Source of the DNA: Plasmodium vivax
Taxonomy: Eukaryota; Apicomplexa; Aconoidasida; Haemosporida; Plasmodiidae
DNA length: 64,000 nucleotides
Assembly: GCF_000002415.2 (NCBI RefSeq)
Contig: NC_009919.1
Location: 248,001-312,000 of the forward strand
Direction of reading: 5' to 3'
The notes beneath the pieces are model-generated. The model was not told where the DNA came from and made no database searches. It saw only the letters and a list, made by a program, of their open reading frames with translations. Numbering within the stretch: position 1 is the stretch's first letter; each line of letters starts with the position of its first letter. Below, piece by piece: positions 33,287 through 46,300 of the stretch. Position numbers and translations under genes: made by a program.

Positions 33287-34606
33287 TTAGGCAGGCTCCA
33301 TTGGGTCCAAAATGTACTTCTCATCCTTCATTTTCCTCTTGGCTAATTTCCGCACCGCGGTTTGCATTAGCCGTTCCTGTTTATTCTTGCACTTAAAGTT
33401 GATAATGTCGAAGAGCTTCCTCTCCTTGAACCTCCTCCTCTTTGAGGACATCTTCGATTTCATGAAGGGGTTCTTTATGTCATAGGCGATTGGGCCATTT
33501 TTCTTTAGAAGGCAACTTGTAGGCGAACCGAAAAGTTTAAACGACGAATCTTCGCTTACTTCATTTGAATATTCAAATTCGCTCAGGTTCTTTTGGATCA
33601 TCTCGAAGAATTCCTTTTTCGGTGTGGAAGTGTCCTTTTTCGGTGTGAAATCGTCCCTTTTCGATGTGGAAGTGTCCTTTTTCAGTGTGGAAGTGTCCTT
33701 TTCCGCTTGCACCTTGGTGCACTCCGTTTTGTCTTCACTTTTTAGTGTACCCTCTTGAAAAGGCTGACCATCTTTGACCCCCTCTTCTGATGAGTCACTC
33801 GAGGGCGGTGCACAACTCTGTTTTAACTCCCCTGAAGCTCCATCATCCACAGAAGCCCCCTCCTTTTGATCGGCCGCTTCACTTTTTTTCCCCCCATTTT
33901 TCTTTCTCATCTCTAGTTGCTCCCTAATTTTGTCGTAGTACTTAATCCGTTTCTGAGTGACCGGGTCGTAGTACTTATTAATAAATGACTGCAGCCCGTT
34001 AATGTAAAAAGCGTTGTTTTTAAATTTTTCATGCACAACCTCTAGTATGTGAAAATACGAAAAGACATTTTTAAAATTAAACTTATTCTCCGTGATGGTG
34101 AAATTTACATGCCTACTATAATTATACCTGGCCTCTTTCTTCTTAGACGAATACCAATAATCAAACTGGTTAAATTTACGTCCCAACTTTCTATTTTTGT
34201 AAATATTTTTAATATTTTCATATTCCTTTAATATATTTTTATCGTACTTAAAGTACTTCTGCTCCGGATCTAATTTGCTTAACTTTTCAGTTATCATTAT
34301 GTAGGCACTATGTTTTTTTTTTAACTTTTGATTTATTTCATTTCTTATTCTTCCCTTTCGTATCCTCCTTTCCAGGGAGTTTTTATATTTGTACTTGAAT
34401 TTTTTTGTCATAAATAATTTGGACCCCTCCTTAAACCTACTCTGTGTGGTTAAAAAATGAAATCTTCTTTTAGATCCCCTTTGGTGGAACGCCTTTTCTG
34501 CGACCTTATTTGCTCCACATGTATGCAAAAAGGCTATTCCGAGGTTTTTCATAAGTTGGGTCAAAATTGTAAGTACAATGTTAAAGGTAATGAGTGGAAA
34601 TCTCAT
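33287..34606 (-). CDS. basic protein of unknown function, possibly mitochondrial
   Basis: A single frame of 439 residues with ATG at 34606; an alternative in-frame ATG lies at residue 19. The N-terminus combines a hydrophobic stretch (LITFNIVLTILTQL) with a basic region poor in acidic residues (KRRFHFLTTQSRF). That fits a mitochondrial presequence or a signal peptide. Residues about 65-235 are Lys-, Tyr- and Asn-rich and look structured (FDYWYSSKKKEARYNYSRHV). Residues about 240-340 are low complexity, with DTST(L/S/P)K(K/R) repeats. The C-terminal ~60 residues are very basic (KMSSKRRRFKERKLFD and on). A basic two-part layout like this occurs in mitoribosomal and RNA-binding proteins, but no family is recognised. 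Confidence 0.75.
   Translation of the reverse strand: MRFPLITFNIVLTILTQLMKNLGIAFLHTCGANKVAEKAFHQRGSKRRFHFLTTQSRFKEGSKLFMTKKFKYKYKNSLERRIRKGRIRNEINQKLKKKHSAYIMITEKLSKLDPEQKYFKYDKNILKEYENIKNIYKNRKLGRKFNQFDYWYSSKKKEARYNYSRHVNFTITENKFNFKNVFSYFHILEVVHEKFKNNAFYINGLQSFINKYYDPVTQKRIKYYDKIREQLEMRKKNGGKKSEAADQKEGASVDDGASGELKQSCAPPSSDSSEEGVKDGQPFQEGTLKSEDKTECTKVQAEKDTSTLKKDTSTSKRDDFTPKKDTSTPKKEFFEMIQKNLSEFEYSNEVSEDSSFKLFGSPTSCLLKKNGPIAYDIKNPFMKSKMSSKRRRFKERKLFDIINFKCKNKQERLMQTAVRKLAKRKMKDEKYILDPMEPA
33622..33708 (-). repeat. in-gene tandem repeat coding DTST(x)KK
   Basis: About four copies of a 21-24 base unit (plus strand gtgtccttttttcggtgtgga-like, with small changes) code for DTSTLKK, DTSTSKR, DDFTPKK and DTSTPKK in the low-complexity part of the unknown basic protein. 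Confidence 0.7.
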
Positions 34607-35259
34607 TCTAACGTCGCTGAATGTTCATTTTTTGTCCCCCCTGGTGTTACACGCCTTATCCTCGCTGGGAGGGAGGCCCAAACTACAAAGCAGTTGCATA
34701 CGCGATGCTGTACATCGGTGCGTACACATGCGGGTATCTCTTTCTCGATGCTAAAACGTCACTGCTCATGTTCACCCCCGCTTAATTTCTCCCTGCTCTG
34801 AAGAAAAGGTGCTGCTGTTGGGTCCTTTTCCTCGTAAAAATGGCTTTGTCTAAACGACCCCTTCTTGAGCATCTCTTCGCATGTTTATCGTAGGAAAATG
34901 TTTACTTCCCCCCCTTTGGCCTCCCACTGGGGTGATTAAACACGGAGCGGAGAAGCGGTACAGCGGCGAATGTGACAAAGAAGAGCTCGCGATCGTACGA
35001 AAAGGGGAAAACAAAGCGGAGGTTCCCTTCAGCCCATCATATCCACGCACACCCTTGTTAATGTGCCACGCAGGGAACCTATGCTGCTATTAACCCCAGA
35101 CATGCAGTGCGCTCTGAGGCGAAAAAACACCGAGTACACATTTCAGCAGCTGTAAAGTACTATCTCATCAGTAGGTGCTTCAGCAGGCATATATTCGGAA
35201 CGGAGGGGAGTTATCTTCTCTGCGAAATTGTTTTCCCTTATAACAACTCGCGTAGCGGT
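34607..35259. other. divergent intergenic region
   Basis: This lies between the start of the basic-protein gene (-) and the AP2 gene (+). It is likely to hold both promoters. Short frames are present but none is supported. Confidence 0.5.
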
Positions 35260-35375
35260 ATGCGCCGCGCCACTGGAACACTGCTTAACTTTGTCAGTAA
35301 AAAAGTTCTTACGTTTTCAAAGCGGATTGGCGGTGTTCTCCAGATAAGCGGCGAGGTGCTTCTTCACACAGAGGG
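35260..35375 (+). CDS. candidate first exon of the AP2 gene
   Basis: ATG at 35260 opens 38 codons starting MRRATGTLLNFVSKKVLTFS, which end at a donor-like GGGTAAAA (GT at 35376). The peptide is basic and amphipathic, like an organelle-targeting leader. The AP2 frame downstream has no ATG for its first ~440 bases, so an upstream exon is needed or its first part is untranslated. Several in-phase acceptors exist (after 35478, 35628, 35631 and 35637), and I cannot choose between them. Confidence 0.33.
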
Positions 35376-35860
35376 GTAAAAAAAAAAGAAAAAATAAATA
35401 AGCAACCACTAATTTGTGACCCTCTTTCAAACGCAAAAAGGGGGCTCGCAAAGGGGGGAACTATATTCTCTCAACGAGTGCGCGAATAGCCGCTTCCTGC
35501 CTACACGCAAATGAAAATTGTGCATACGGTGTGGCAAACCCGTTCGCGATTTGGCGATGGAAAAAAAGGGGAAAAAGAAAGAGAACATTCCAGCGACAGG
35601 AAAAGCAATGGCAATGGCAGTCGCTTAGTAGTCACAGCGCGCACAAGCCACCCCCCTATGGCCAGTACATCTGCCTACCCACCTGCACGCACGCAGCCCG
35701 AGGGTTAATCCTCCAACCGAGGGAGGCACTAAACCTGCGCGCAAATATCTACCAAGTGTACCAGCTAAAATGGGAAAAATTAGCAGCGTGGTCCCTTTTC
35801 ACCCCCATAATAAAAGTACTCACAAAAAATGAAAACACAGATGAGGGGAAAAAAGAAAAA

Positions 35861-36871
35861 ATGACTCCCAGGTACTACTTCTACACTAAGGAGATTACAC
35901 ATATCTTCTGGGGGAACCTACTATGCAGGCGTAACAGAGGCTTACTGCCAACGGAAGGGAGCCTTCTAAACAACCCCATTGGAAGCATTTCACGATTTAA
36001 AATAAAACAGACCTGTGCTAATCCAAATGGGGGTGAAGAAAGGCAGAACAGTTCCTCACCTCAGGAATTTTCAAACCACACGCTTCTCCTTCCCAAGCAG
36101 GAGAAAGGCTCCACAAATGGCACTCACCAATACAGAAGAATGAGCTACATCGTTGGCAGCACTTGCGAACTTAGGCCAAAAGGAGGAAACTCATTCTTCT
36201 GCGAAGATAAGAAATTTTTCAGTGGAAGAAGTGGAGGATTGAAAAGAAGGAAAAAAAGAAAAGATGAAAGAGTTATAAATACCTGTGCAGGGAAAAGGCT
36301 GGAATTTTTTTATCCCAAGAAAAAGAGAAGACAAAGAATTGGGCTAATCCAAAATAGCAGAAAAAATATAGTATACGATAACGTTTTGAAAAGGTTCCTA
36401 GTTTATTATTACAAACAGGGCATTCAAGTCTTTCGAAGTTTCAGCTGCAAAAAAAAAAGAAACTTCGAGTCAGCGAGGAACAAAGCTATAATTCTGTCCA
36501 AGCAGTACAGCAAAAGGTATAGTAAACAAATCGGCAGGGAACAAAAAGCTAACAAACCCCCCCTTAACATCAATGACAGCAGCAATTTGAGTGCAAAATA
36601 TGATCACAATTTGGCAAGAAATGTAAAAATTGTACCTGATAAAAATAAAAGCGGATATAGGGGCGTCTTTTACGACTCCTCTGAACATGCTTACATTTGC
36701 GTCTATAACGAGGCGGGCATAAGAAAATTTCAAATTTTTAAAATTCAAAATAATGACTATCTTGAGGCCTACAATTTAGCCGTCATGTGTCGCCGCTACA
36801 AGCTTTTTAAAAACTTCCAATTCGTTTCGCAGCGAAATCGGATACGCAGTGGGCGCATACACCTTAAGTGA
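35861..36871 (+). CDS. AP2-domain (ApiAP2-like) DNA-binding protein, 5' end uncertain
   Basis: The frame is open from 35420 but its first ATG is at 35861, giving at least 336 residues. The upstream part (such as NIYQVYQLKWEKLAAWSLF) reads like coding sequence and probably belongs to the protein through an earlier exon. Residues about 1-255 of the ATG-started form are basic and poorly conserved. Residues about 262-320 match an AP2 fold: SGYRGVFYDSSEHAYICVYN, RKFQIFKI, then YLEAYNLAVMCRRYKLF. Three strands are followed by one helix, and the protein ends about 15 residues later. Plasmodium AP2 factors bind DNA in the nucleus and control stage-specific transcription. This one has a single domain at its extreme C-terminus. 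Whether it is nuclear depends on the unresolved N-terminus. Confidence 0.82.
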   Translation: MTPRYYFYTKEITHIFWGNLLCRRNRGLLPTEGSLLNNPIGSISRFKIKQTCANPNGGEERQNSSSPQEFSNHTLLLPKQEKGSTNGTHQYRRMSYIVGSTCELRPKGGNSFFCEDKKFFSGRSGGLKRRKKRKDERVINTCAGKRLEFFYPKKKRRQRIGLIQNSRKNIVYDNVLKRFLVYYYKQGIQVFRSFSCKKKRNFESARNKAIILSKQYSKRYSKQIGREQKANKPPLNINDSSNLSAKYDHNLARNVKIVPDKNKSGYRGVFYDSSEHAYICVYNEAGIRKFQIFKIQNNDYLEAYNLAVMCRRYKLFKNFQFVSQRNRIRSGRIHLK

Positions 36872-37379
36872 TGTTCTTGCGGTGGGGACTGCACCCTTGG
36901 GGGGGCCCACTCCCTGCTTGTTTCTCCTTAGAGAAATAGCGCCCTTTTATCCCCCACTGGGCTAACGCGCGAGGTGTAGAGAAGCCAACCAGGAAACGTG
37001 TCACCTTTATGTAAAACCCTCTAATTGGGGGAAGACGTAGGCATGTTTTTCCCCCTTTACTTCCCCCTTTTCGTTTCCCAAAATGGGCATTCAAAACGAT
37101 GCTTTAAAAACCCGTTTGTGAATTATAAGTCATACTTAAATTTAGAGTGCAAAAAAGTTGTTCAGAAGTTCTGAACGGGCGGTAGGTTAAGTCGCCACGT
37201 TTTTGCGTCAGCCGGGCCCACTTTTCGAGCAAGGTGTGAGGAGGCTTCTTCTTAGGAGCTCCTCGAAAAGGGACCCATACAAGCACACCCTTGGTACTTT
37301 CCATAGGGCATAAAAATGAAGGGGCATAAATTTACAAAATCTTCATACCTACGTTATTACATGCCACTAAACGGCTGGG
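36872..37379. other. convergent 3' intergenic region
   Basis: This lies between the AP2 stop and the GCN1-like stop. A 66-residue open frame at 37104-37304 on the minus strand was tested as a further GCN1 exon and does not fit. No gene is called. Confidence 0.5.
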
Positions 37380-40300
37380 CTACTCCGAGTCCGATTTTAT
37401 GCTGTGCTTCTTCGCCATAAGTCGACTTACCTGTTCAAGCAGTAAATTATATTTTGTCCCTTCCAGGTTGTCTTTTAAGAAGTCCATTTTGGCTTTATGT
37501 TGATCTTCGTCGTTTATTTCGAGGACGTGCTTTGCGCAGCTTTCTCCCTGTAGAAGTGGCGAAAGGGGGGCAAATTAAAATGGCGGCGGTGGGAAGGGGT
37601 GACCGGGTGATTTATTTCTCTCCGCAGGGCTAAGGGGTGCCCCTGGATAGGCACACATAAGCGCATCACGCGTATTTCCTACAAAACGCATAACGCGCAT
37701 TCCCTGCAAACCCCATCACGCCCATTCCCTACCAGTGACTTAAACACCTGAACTGTGTTGGAGAGGGCCAGGAGGAGGTTGTCCAAGACGAGCAAAAAGT
37801 TGGGCTCGCTTTCCTTGTAAATGCCGGGGCACCTTTTAAACATGTTCCGCAGGCCCTTGAAATAGTACCGGTGAATTTCCACCGAAATTACTGTCATGGG
37901 GGGGAGCTTCAAGTAGGGAAGCAGGCCATACACAAAGGATACACACTCGTCATCGTGCTTGGACAGGTTAAAAAATATCTGGTAGGAAATGTTCTGCAAA
38001 CTGTTAATCTCATCCTTTAACATATGTTCATACACCTGCTTAAAACACTCGGCCATATTTTCCCTCTTCAGGATTTCATAAAAATTGCTTATTTCACTCA
38101 TGTGTAGCATAAAATAGTAGGTGCTAAAATCGATCGCCGCTTTTTCCGGCACAAGGATGGTCTCCAAGTACTGCTTCTTATTTGGCAGGTGGAAAAATAT
38201 TAACAACACATAAATTTTGCACGCGTAAAAGGATATGTTCCAATTGCTATGCACAAAATTTGACTTGACCGAGTTCATAATTTTGTTCAAAATATTTTTT
38301 ATATTAACATCTGGACTGCTCAAAATGTTCGACAAAATCATAAAAATCGTTATGGACTGCTGCGGATTTGTCTGTATATTAATATTGTTCAGCAAATCGT
38401 TGATCAGCAAATCCACCCTGGAGAGTTTCTTCTCCGAAATGATATTCAAAATGTGGATAATTTGGTTTTTCAATTTTTCATTACTCAGCGATTTTATTAT
38501 ACACGTTTGCAGTTGCGGAATCAGGGGTCGAATAAAATTGCTGCCCTTCCTAATTAGCACTTCGAACGTTGAGAAGATGTAAATTTTGGCTTGCTCAATA
38601 TATTTATTGGTTAATACTCTTATTAAAATTCCAGATACCTTCAAAATTTGGGGGCTGGACACCTCCTTACTGGTATATAAAAATATCATCCTTACGATGT
38701 CGATTGCTTTAATTTTTACATTCGGATTTGTTGAGAGCAATATTACATGCGTGCACATGCCTACCAGGGAGGCGAACAATTTCTTGCTCATATTTAACCC
38801 CACAATTTCGTATTTCCCATCTGGCACTTGAACAAAATTGCTATCACTGCTGTACTTGTTTATAACATCGTGGAAGGTCTCCACATAGGCGCAGTTACTA
38901 TCCAGCACTTTTATCACCTCAATTAGGTACACATATATGATGGACGCGATTTCCAGCACCTTCTTGTTGATATCTATTAGGGCATATTTCGACATCATGC
39001 TGATGTAACTAATTATTCTATACGAGTTTAGTATGTGCGCCCGTTTGTTTCTTCGCGTTTTGCCCTTATTACGGCTGCCACTCAAATCTGTCACATTTGA
39101 AGGGTTCACTGCTGGGGAGTCATTACCCAGTGCTGAGATGTCCCTTTCGTTTATGATATCCAGGAGGTACTTAAAAATGGAGAGAATGATTTCCCTCACT
39201 TTGCCACTTCTCTTTGTGCTTTCGAATTTTTTCAGTTCGGCTAATTTGCCTGCACTGCAAATTTTGGCGTAATTATACGTGCAGTTCAAGTCTGTGTTGT
39301 CTCCCTGCGCGGTGTTCCCATCTGAGGGATTTTCCTCGTCTTCCCATTTTTCCAAACTGGCGTAGGACAAATCTTCCGAGCTGTCGTTTTTTCGCAACTC
39401 CGCAAAGAGGATCTCCGTCAGTGTGTCCACATTTCTGTCGCTTATATTTTTTAGGAAGCACTTAAGGGAGATTATAATGTCTGGTATTTTCATATCCGTT
39501 TGGAAGGCTCCATTGTCCTCTTCCGCTTCGGGTTCGTCAATGCCGTCCAGGTCTTCCTCCTCTTCTTCCTCCTCTTCCTCCTCATCTTCGTCTTCTTCCT
39601 CCTCCTCATCCGCCTCCTCACCCGCTTCTTCCTCCACCTCTTCCCCGTCCGACTTGCCCACTTTTAACTCCTCCGTAGGAGCAGCGGCCTCCTTCTTCCA
39701 GCCCCCCTGATCGTCCTCACCCATGCTGTACGACGCAACCGCGGCGTAGTTTTTCATGTCAAAGCCGTGGCTCCTAAACTCCCCCAATCCGCGCACTATC
39801 AAATTGATGAAAATGTGCACAAGTTTTTTAAACAGCACAGAGTAGCTGCTCAACTTGGCGTACGAAACGTAGGACAACAGCTTCATCTTCGCAGCGCTGT
39901 ATGGAGGTACCAAGGCCTTATCCACAATAAGATCAATGACCAATTCTGTGTGCACATTCAGAAATATTTTAATGCTCTTAAAACTGATATACTGCTTGGA
40001 GGTGAACCTTTTCAGGCTATTCCTATTTTCACTGGCAATCAGAACGTCATTTACAAAGTCGTTAATGATGCCCTTCAAAACAACTTGGTCAATATTTTTT
40101 AGCAAAAAGGAGAGTAATTTTATTATATCTCCTGTGTTCTTGTGATTCGCCAATTCTTTAATCATATAAATGATGTTATGCACATGAGCAACAACCAAAT
40201 GGTGGTACTTATTTTTGGAAAAAATTTCACAAAATCCGAGAGAAATTCCCTTCCTGATGGAGGTATACTTGGTCGTCTTAAACTCGTTCACCATATTTTC

Positions 40301-43300
40301 TAATATGCTTTCCAAATTATTCGAGTCCGTCTTGAAAACTAAATCGCTCAAAGCTGACGCGCTGATCACTTGCTTAGAAGTACTCCTGGATGATAAATTC
40401 TGCGTGATCTTTTTTAGCAGTATGGGCCACATTTCCTGCAGTATTCTCTTATTTACGTAGTTCTTATAAATACTATAGGCGGTTTGCCTCACATTTACAT
40501 TCTTGTCATTTCTCATTATGCATATGAGGGACAACATGAAGTAAAACCTCTCGTGCAACAGGTTCAAAGTTTCTATGTCCTTTTCTTCCTTATTAATTTC
40601 TATATTTTTTTCAATCAGTACATTGAGCAAGAGTACAGTGTCCTTTCTAATTCGCCAATAACTATTATATATCTTATTTTCTATAAACTTCAAAATGAGC
40701 GACGTGTTATTTTTGGAGAATATACCTATCAGCACCTTGCATGACCTCAGGGCGATGTCCCTTATTTTCTCACTTGCGTCGTTAAGGCAGAGCAACAACT
40801 TTTGCAATATTTTTTTTAAAAATTTTTCTGTATATCTTGGGGCACACTCCGGGATGTATATGAAGAAGCCAATTAGTCCCTCCTTCGAGTTTTCATTTTT
40901 TATAATTTTCTTATCATACATCAGGTTCCAATTTGCCAAATCGTCATCTATCTGGATGCGGTAGTCATCCTCTTCGTTCTTTTCTATTAAGTACAGTCCG
41001 CTCAAGTAGGTCGACTTCTTTTCAGCATTTTTGCTCAACAGGTCGTCATCACTATCGCTTTCTTCCTCGGTGAGCGAGTCGTCCCCTTCGTCGTCTTCCT
41101 CCTCGTCTTCGTCTTCTTCCTCCTCCTCTTCCTCCTCATCGTAGTAGCTTCTCCCCCTGGATGGCCTACCCTCTTCGTCCGCTTCAAACTCGTCTTCGCT
41201 CTCGTCCGAGCGGGTGTATATTTCGCCCGCGCTGCTCTGGTCGTCGCGGTCGCCCTCGTCTCCCTCATCGTCCTCGTCCTCCTCATCATCCGCTTCGTCT
41301 TCCTCGTCGTCCGCCTCCTCATCGCCATCCGCCTCCTCATCGTCATCCGCCTCCTCATCGTCATCCGCCTCCTCATCGTCATCCTCCTCCTCATCGTCAA
41401 CCTCCTCGTAGTCAGCGTCTTCCTCCCCTTCCGTGTCGCTATCAACGAACTGCACCCCATCCTCCTCGTCGTCCTCCTCCTCATCGGAGAACTCAATTGC
41501 GGCTTTGCCTTTTGCTCTCAATTTGGAGCCTTTTCCAGAGCCCCTCCTCTTGCCTCCCTTCTTGCCTACTTTCTTCCCACCTTTAATCATCTTCGCCTCC
41601 CTTTGCTTCACTTTCTTCCCATGCCTATTCTTCAGCTCGATGTATTTCTTCACATCGATGAGACGCACAACAGTAGAAATAAAACTCTCAGCAATGGTCT
41701 CTGAGCACTTGGCCAGGATGGACGACAGGCATAAAGAGACGCCGCTCTTCTCCACCGACGATTCGGTGTTAATGAGGATGTTAAAAATGTACTGAATGTA
41801 GTACAGCTTCTTATTCACATCTAAGAAGTAGCAAATATTTCCAACCGATTTGGCCGTCAGAAATCTTATCTCTGGAATGGCATCATTCAAAAGAACGATT
41901 AAAATTTTGAATATGCTATCGTAGTAGATAATGAACAAGGACTGATCACTCACCAGATAAATTAGGAAATATAAAATTTGCAAAGCTTTCTTCTTCAGAT
42001 CCAATCGGATGTTATTTATTCCTTTCTTAATAACTGGGAACAGTAGGCACAGCGAAATGTTATCAATTTTGTACTCAAATGAACTGGCAGAAAAAATGTC
42101 CAAAAAATCGCACAAATGGTTATCATTTGGGGAGTAAATACATAACAAAAGCTGCCTACTTATATTCTTCATTTCACTATTTTGTATCATTTTTTCCAGC
42201 TTGTTAAAAATCCTTATGCATATTTCCCTCACTTTGGAATTCGTTTCGGAGACCAACTCGCACAGTAAATTCACCAAATTCGCCAGCGTCTGATTGTCCA
42301 CATAGCAGACGATGTCAAACTTTGAAATGATCAAATGCAGGGTGTCCAAATAGGATACTACGTCTTTATTTCTTATGCTGGAATTTTTTAAGCTAAAAAT
42401 TATAAAGGGTAAAATTTTCTTCAATCCGTACTGACCCAAATCATTCAGAATTTCTTCAATGACACTTATCCCAAGGACCTTTATATTGTTTACGTTATCC
42501 TTGTAGCACTCTAGCAACAATTTGAAGTTTTTTAAAATGTACGGCTCGAATTTTATCTTCAACACTTTGAATAAATATCCATAGGTGAGGTAAAAACTCT
42601 GCCTCTTAATTACATCTTCTGAATATATGTTGCAGTTTATTTTGCCCAAAATGTTGAACCTTTTCAGTATGTGCATGCCGTGTGCCTTTATGACACTTCC
42701 TAGGAGTAGGCAGCACCCTTTTCTCACTTTCAAATCCTTGTGCGTTTGAATAATGGAGAATATTTTTTCCACCAATATGCCTACGTCGTAGTTTTCCAGG
42801 TAAATCAGTCCATCTGCGCGGGCACTGCAGCTAAGGGCGTTACCGCCACTGCCACTGCTAATGTTGTTGTTTGCTTTGTCCCCCTTGCTCTTCTTCTTTC
42901 CCTTTTTCCCTCCCCCGGGTTGCGGCTCACGTTCGCCTTCTTTCCCTTCACCAGGTGGGGGTACGCCTCCACCCTTTTTGTCACCACCTCCCTCAGCTGC
43001 TACCGCAGCTGCTACGGCGGATGCTCCCCCTTTTGCCCCCTTAGGAGAGCTGTGCACCTGCCCGTCGATGTAAAACGTGACTGTTTTCTTCCTATTCGCG
43101 CTGTTCATCCTGCTAACTACCGACCATGCCATGTTGGGGTTCATCTGATCGAACTCGTCAAGCTCCTCATCATCGTACTCCTCATCGAGGTCTTCCCTAT
43201 CGCTTTTTAAATTTTCTATAAACTTAGGGATTATACCGCTTATCTCTATCTGGGTAAAATTGTCCGTGTCTTTGTGCAGAATCTGTTCTATCAGCTTGTT

Positions 43301-46300
43301 TAACAGCTCAAGGGATTCCTTTTTCAAGTTGGCTCCTAAGCACCCGTAAAACATCACAACGACCAAGTCGACCACACTTTTGTTGTTGCTCTTTTTGTTG
43401 TCTCGATATTTGTTCAGGACTTTGTAAATCCTCTGGAAGGCTTCTTCCAACTCTTTGTTTTCATTTTTCGAGTTCTCCCTGCTGCTGACCTCCGTGGATG
43501 ATGCAGAGGCGTCTGAGGAGTAATACCCCAAATCGTCCTCTTCCTGTGCATAGTTTTCCTCTTCAGATTCGTCCAACTGGTGTTTTCCACTGGGGGATTT
43601 CTTCTTCCCCTTGGCGTTTTTGCCCGTTCCACCCTTTGGGCCTTTTTTGTTGCCCTTCTTTTTGGTGGCCTTCCTTCTACTCCTAAGCAAATACTCATTA
43701 TACGAGTTAATAACAGAGGAACCGCTCATAAGGACGAACTCTTTAATTTTCGAAATGTCGCTTTTTTCTTCTAAACATAAACCTAGGAGAAAATTTAAAA
43801 TAAATTCTACATCGTCGATGAGGATGACAAAATGTTCCTTGGCCAGCTCTTCCATCGTTTTTAATATTCCTATTTTCCCATACTCCTTAAACGTTATATA
43901 CTTGGAGGTCAGCTGCAGTAGTAGTTCCTTCGTTTTTTTCCTATTCGTCGACCCCACAATGGTTTTGCAAATCATATTTTGAAAATCGCTGCACTCTTTC
44001 TGCAGCAAATCTATTAGCTTGTACTGATCTGCGACGGGAGCAATCCCCAAAATGCGAATCATTTCTTGGCAGCACATTTGCGTCTCCGCGTTGTAATCAT
44101 TCTGGAAAATATTCATATACAGGTGTATAAATTCGTTCTTAAAAATGGAGTCAAATAGGTTTGTATCTCCATTGGAATCTTCATTTCTCACAAATTTGTA
44201 CAGCGATTTTATGATAACGTTCCTGCGTTTTTCATTCTGAGTTATGCAAAGTTCGAGGAGCACCTTCACATTTTTTTCACTTAGCAAATACGAATTGAAG
44301 TTATCAAGGAAGGACTCCAATTCTACGTCCAAATCGGGGTACTTTTCAAACGAAATTTGTAAACACTTGAGTGCATCTTCATCATTAATTTTAGTTTTTG
44401 AGTGGAGGAGAATTTCCAGCGTCTTCAAAATGTTGAGAGTTACGTCCTTATCATTTATTATGTTAATGCTGTGCAGCACTATGGGGAATAAAAATAACGT
44501 CAGCACGTAGGATATCTTTTCATTCATATTGAAGGAGCTGAAAATGATGAGAGCTGACCCGTCTGCTTTGTTATACTTACTTATTTTGTACAAACATCTC
44601 GTAATTTTATTTCTGCACGTTAACAATTTTGTGCTTATCATGTTTTGAATTATTTTATTCAAATAGGCCTGTGAATATCTGCTGGTCAGATCGTTTTTCA
44701 AAAAGGCCATAATTTTTTTAATAAACAGATTTACATACTTCGTATCGTAAATGTCGTCAATGTAACTCATTTTTTTAATACACTGTAGGATGTATTTATT
44801 TCGCTCCACTATTTCGTGCACTTTTATTCTTATCTCGTTTTGCTTCTTTATTTCCTCCATTTCTAGGTCTTCCTTCGTTAGCCCTTTGCTTTTATTTCCT
44901 TTTTTATCCTTCGCTGGGCTGGTACTACTGGTGGTAGCATTTTTGCTCTTGTTCAGCTCCTCCTCCATGATCATTTCCGCAGTTTCCTCATCATACATGG
45001 AGAACAGGTGCCTATTTCGCTTCACATTTTTGCTTTCTACGACGATGGTTGGCTGGTACACATTCTTGTCCACGTAGAGCGAGTTAAACGGGCATTTGCA
45101 AATTTCAATTTCGTCTTCTTTCACATTTTGTACGCTGCTATCATCTAGCATGTCGATCAGTTTGCTCGTAAAAGCAGTTAGCTTCCTTTTAACTTCCACA
45201 TCGTGTAAGCTTACCAAGTTCCTTCCATCATCGGTGTTCCCCTCCTCTGAATGATTTTTCGCACAGTTCGATGCATCACTAAAGGCGAATTTTACCTTTT
45301 TGTTTTTTCTTTTCTTCTCCCTATCGAGTGCATCTCCCAAAATTGTGCTATCTGACCGATTGGTCAAAATGGACGCACTTGCTTCCCCCATCTGGCCCCC
45401 CTTTGCAATTTTCCTCTTCTCCCACGAGGGTACAATTTCCAAAATGTAAAACATCTCAATCAGATGTAAGCAGGCGCTCTTGTGCAACTCACTGTTGTAG
45501 TAATCGGAGCCCTTCACGATAAAAGCTATAACCGCATCTAGATTAACGTGGCTCAATATTCTGCCACATATATACCTCTTCATCCTTCTCCTACTTACGG
45601 AGCTCCTCAAATTTTTGTAAAATATGCACGGGTGGCATAAGCACAGCAACAAGAGAAAGTAGCAGTTGTTCCTTTCCTTTTGGTCCAGTTCAATTTTGGC
45701 CACATAGGACAAAAGGATGAATAGAAACCGCCTCAGAACGTACCCATTATCGTACCTAAAGCGGGGGCCACTGTTCCAATATAGGTAGAGATACACATAG
45801 AAGGAGTGAAGCAGCACTTGGCACACCTCCTTCTGCATGAGCAAAATGTCAAGCAGCATGTCAAAGTCGTCCACATAACTTTGGTACTCACAATTCTGTT
45901 CGTTAATAATTCCTCCCCTTTTTAAGCTCAACAAATAGGTGTGAAATTTTTTCTCATTTTTTTTTTTATACTCTGTTTTGTCGAATTTTTTTTCTTCCAA
46001 ATAGTGCAACATGCACAGCACGGTGAGAAGGGCCAACATATGCATATTGTCCCTCTTATTTTTTGGGCTATCTTTTTTCAGTCCTTCCTTCTTACTGTCT
46101 AGTAGCGCATTTGCAGGAGTCTTTTTTTTCTTTTCCTCCTCGGCGTTCTTCTCCCCCAGTAGTACGGGCAGTACGTGCGACTTGGCCAACTGGTCAAAGT
46201 GAATAAAAGTGGGGAAATCTTCCGCCATCTCGTTCACATACTCTGATAGCGTCTTCTTGTCCTCCTCCAGCAGGAAGTGCAGAAGGAGCACAAGCGAATA

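Noticed and set aside
35531..35860. Start of the AP2 protein at 35531
   Set aside because: That codon is GTG and is not a likely start in this organism; the frame is open well upstream of it. An upstream exon or the ATG at 35861 is more likely.
37104..37304. Possible third exon of the GCN1-like gene
   Set aside because: Exon 2 read straight through its GTAAGT reaches a natural stop at 37382-37380 after a coding-like tail (LMAKKHSIKSDSE), and no in-phase acceptor fits before 37304.
41161..41586. 141-codon Arg/Pro/His-rich plus-strand frame
   Set aside because: Antisense of the Asp/Glu repeat of the GCN1-like gene; the composition is explained by that repeat.
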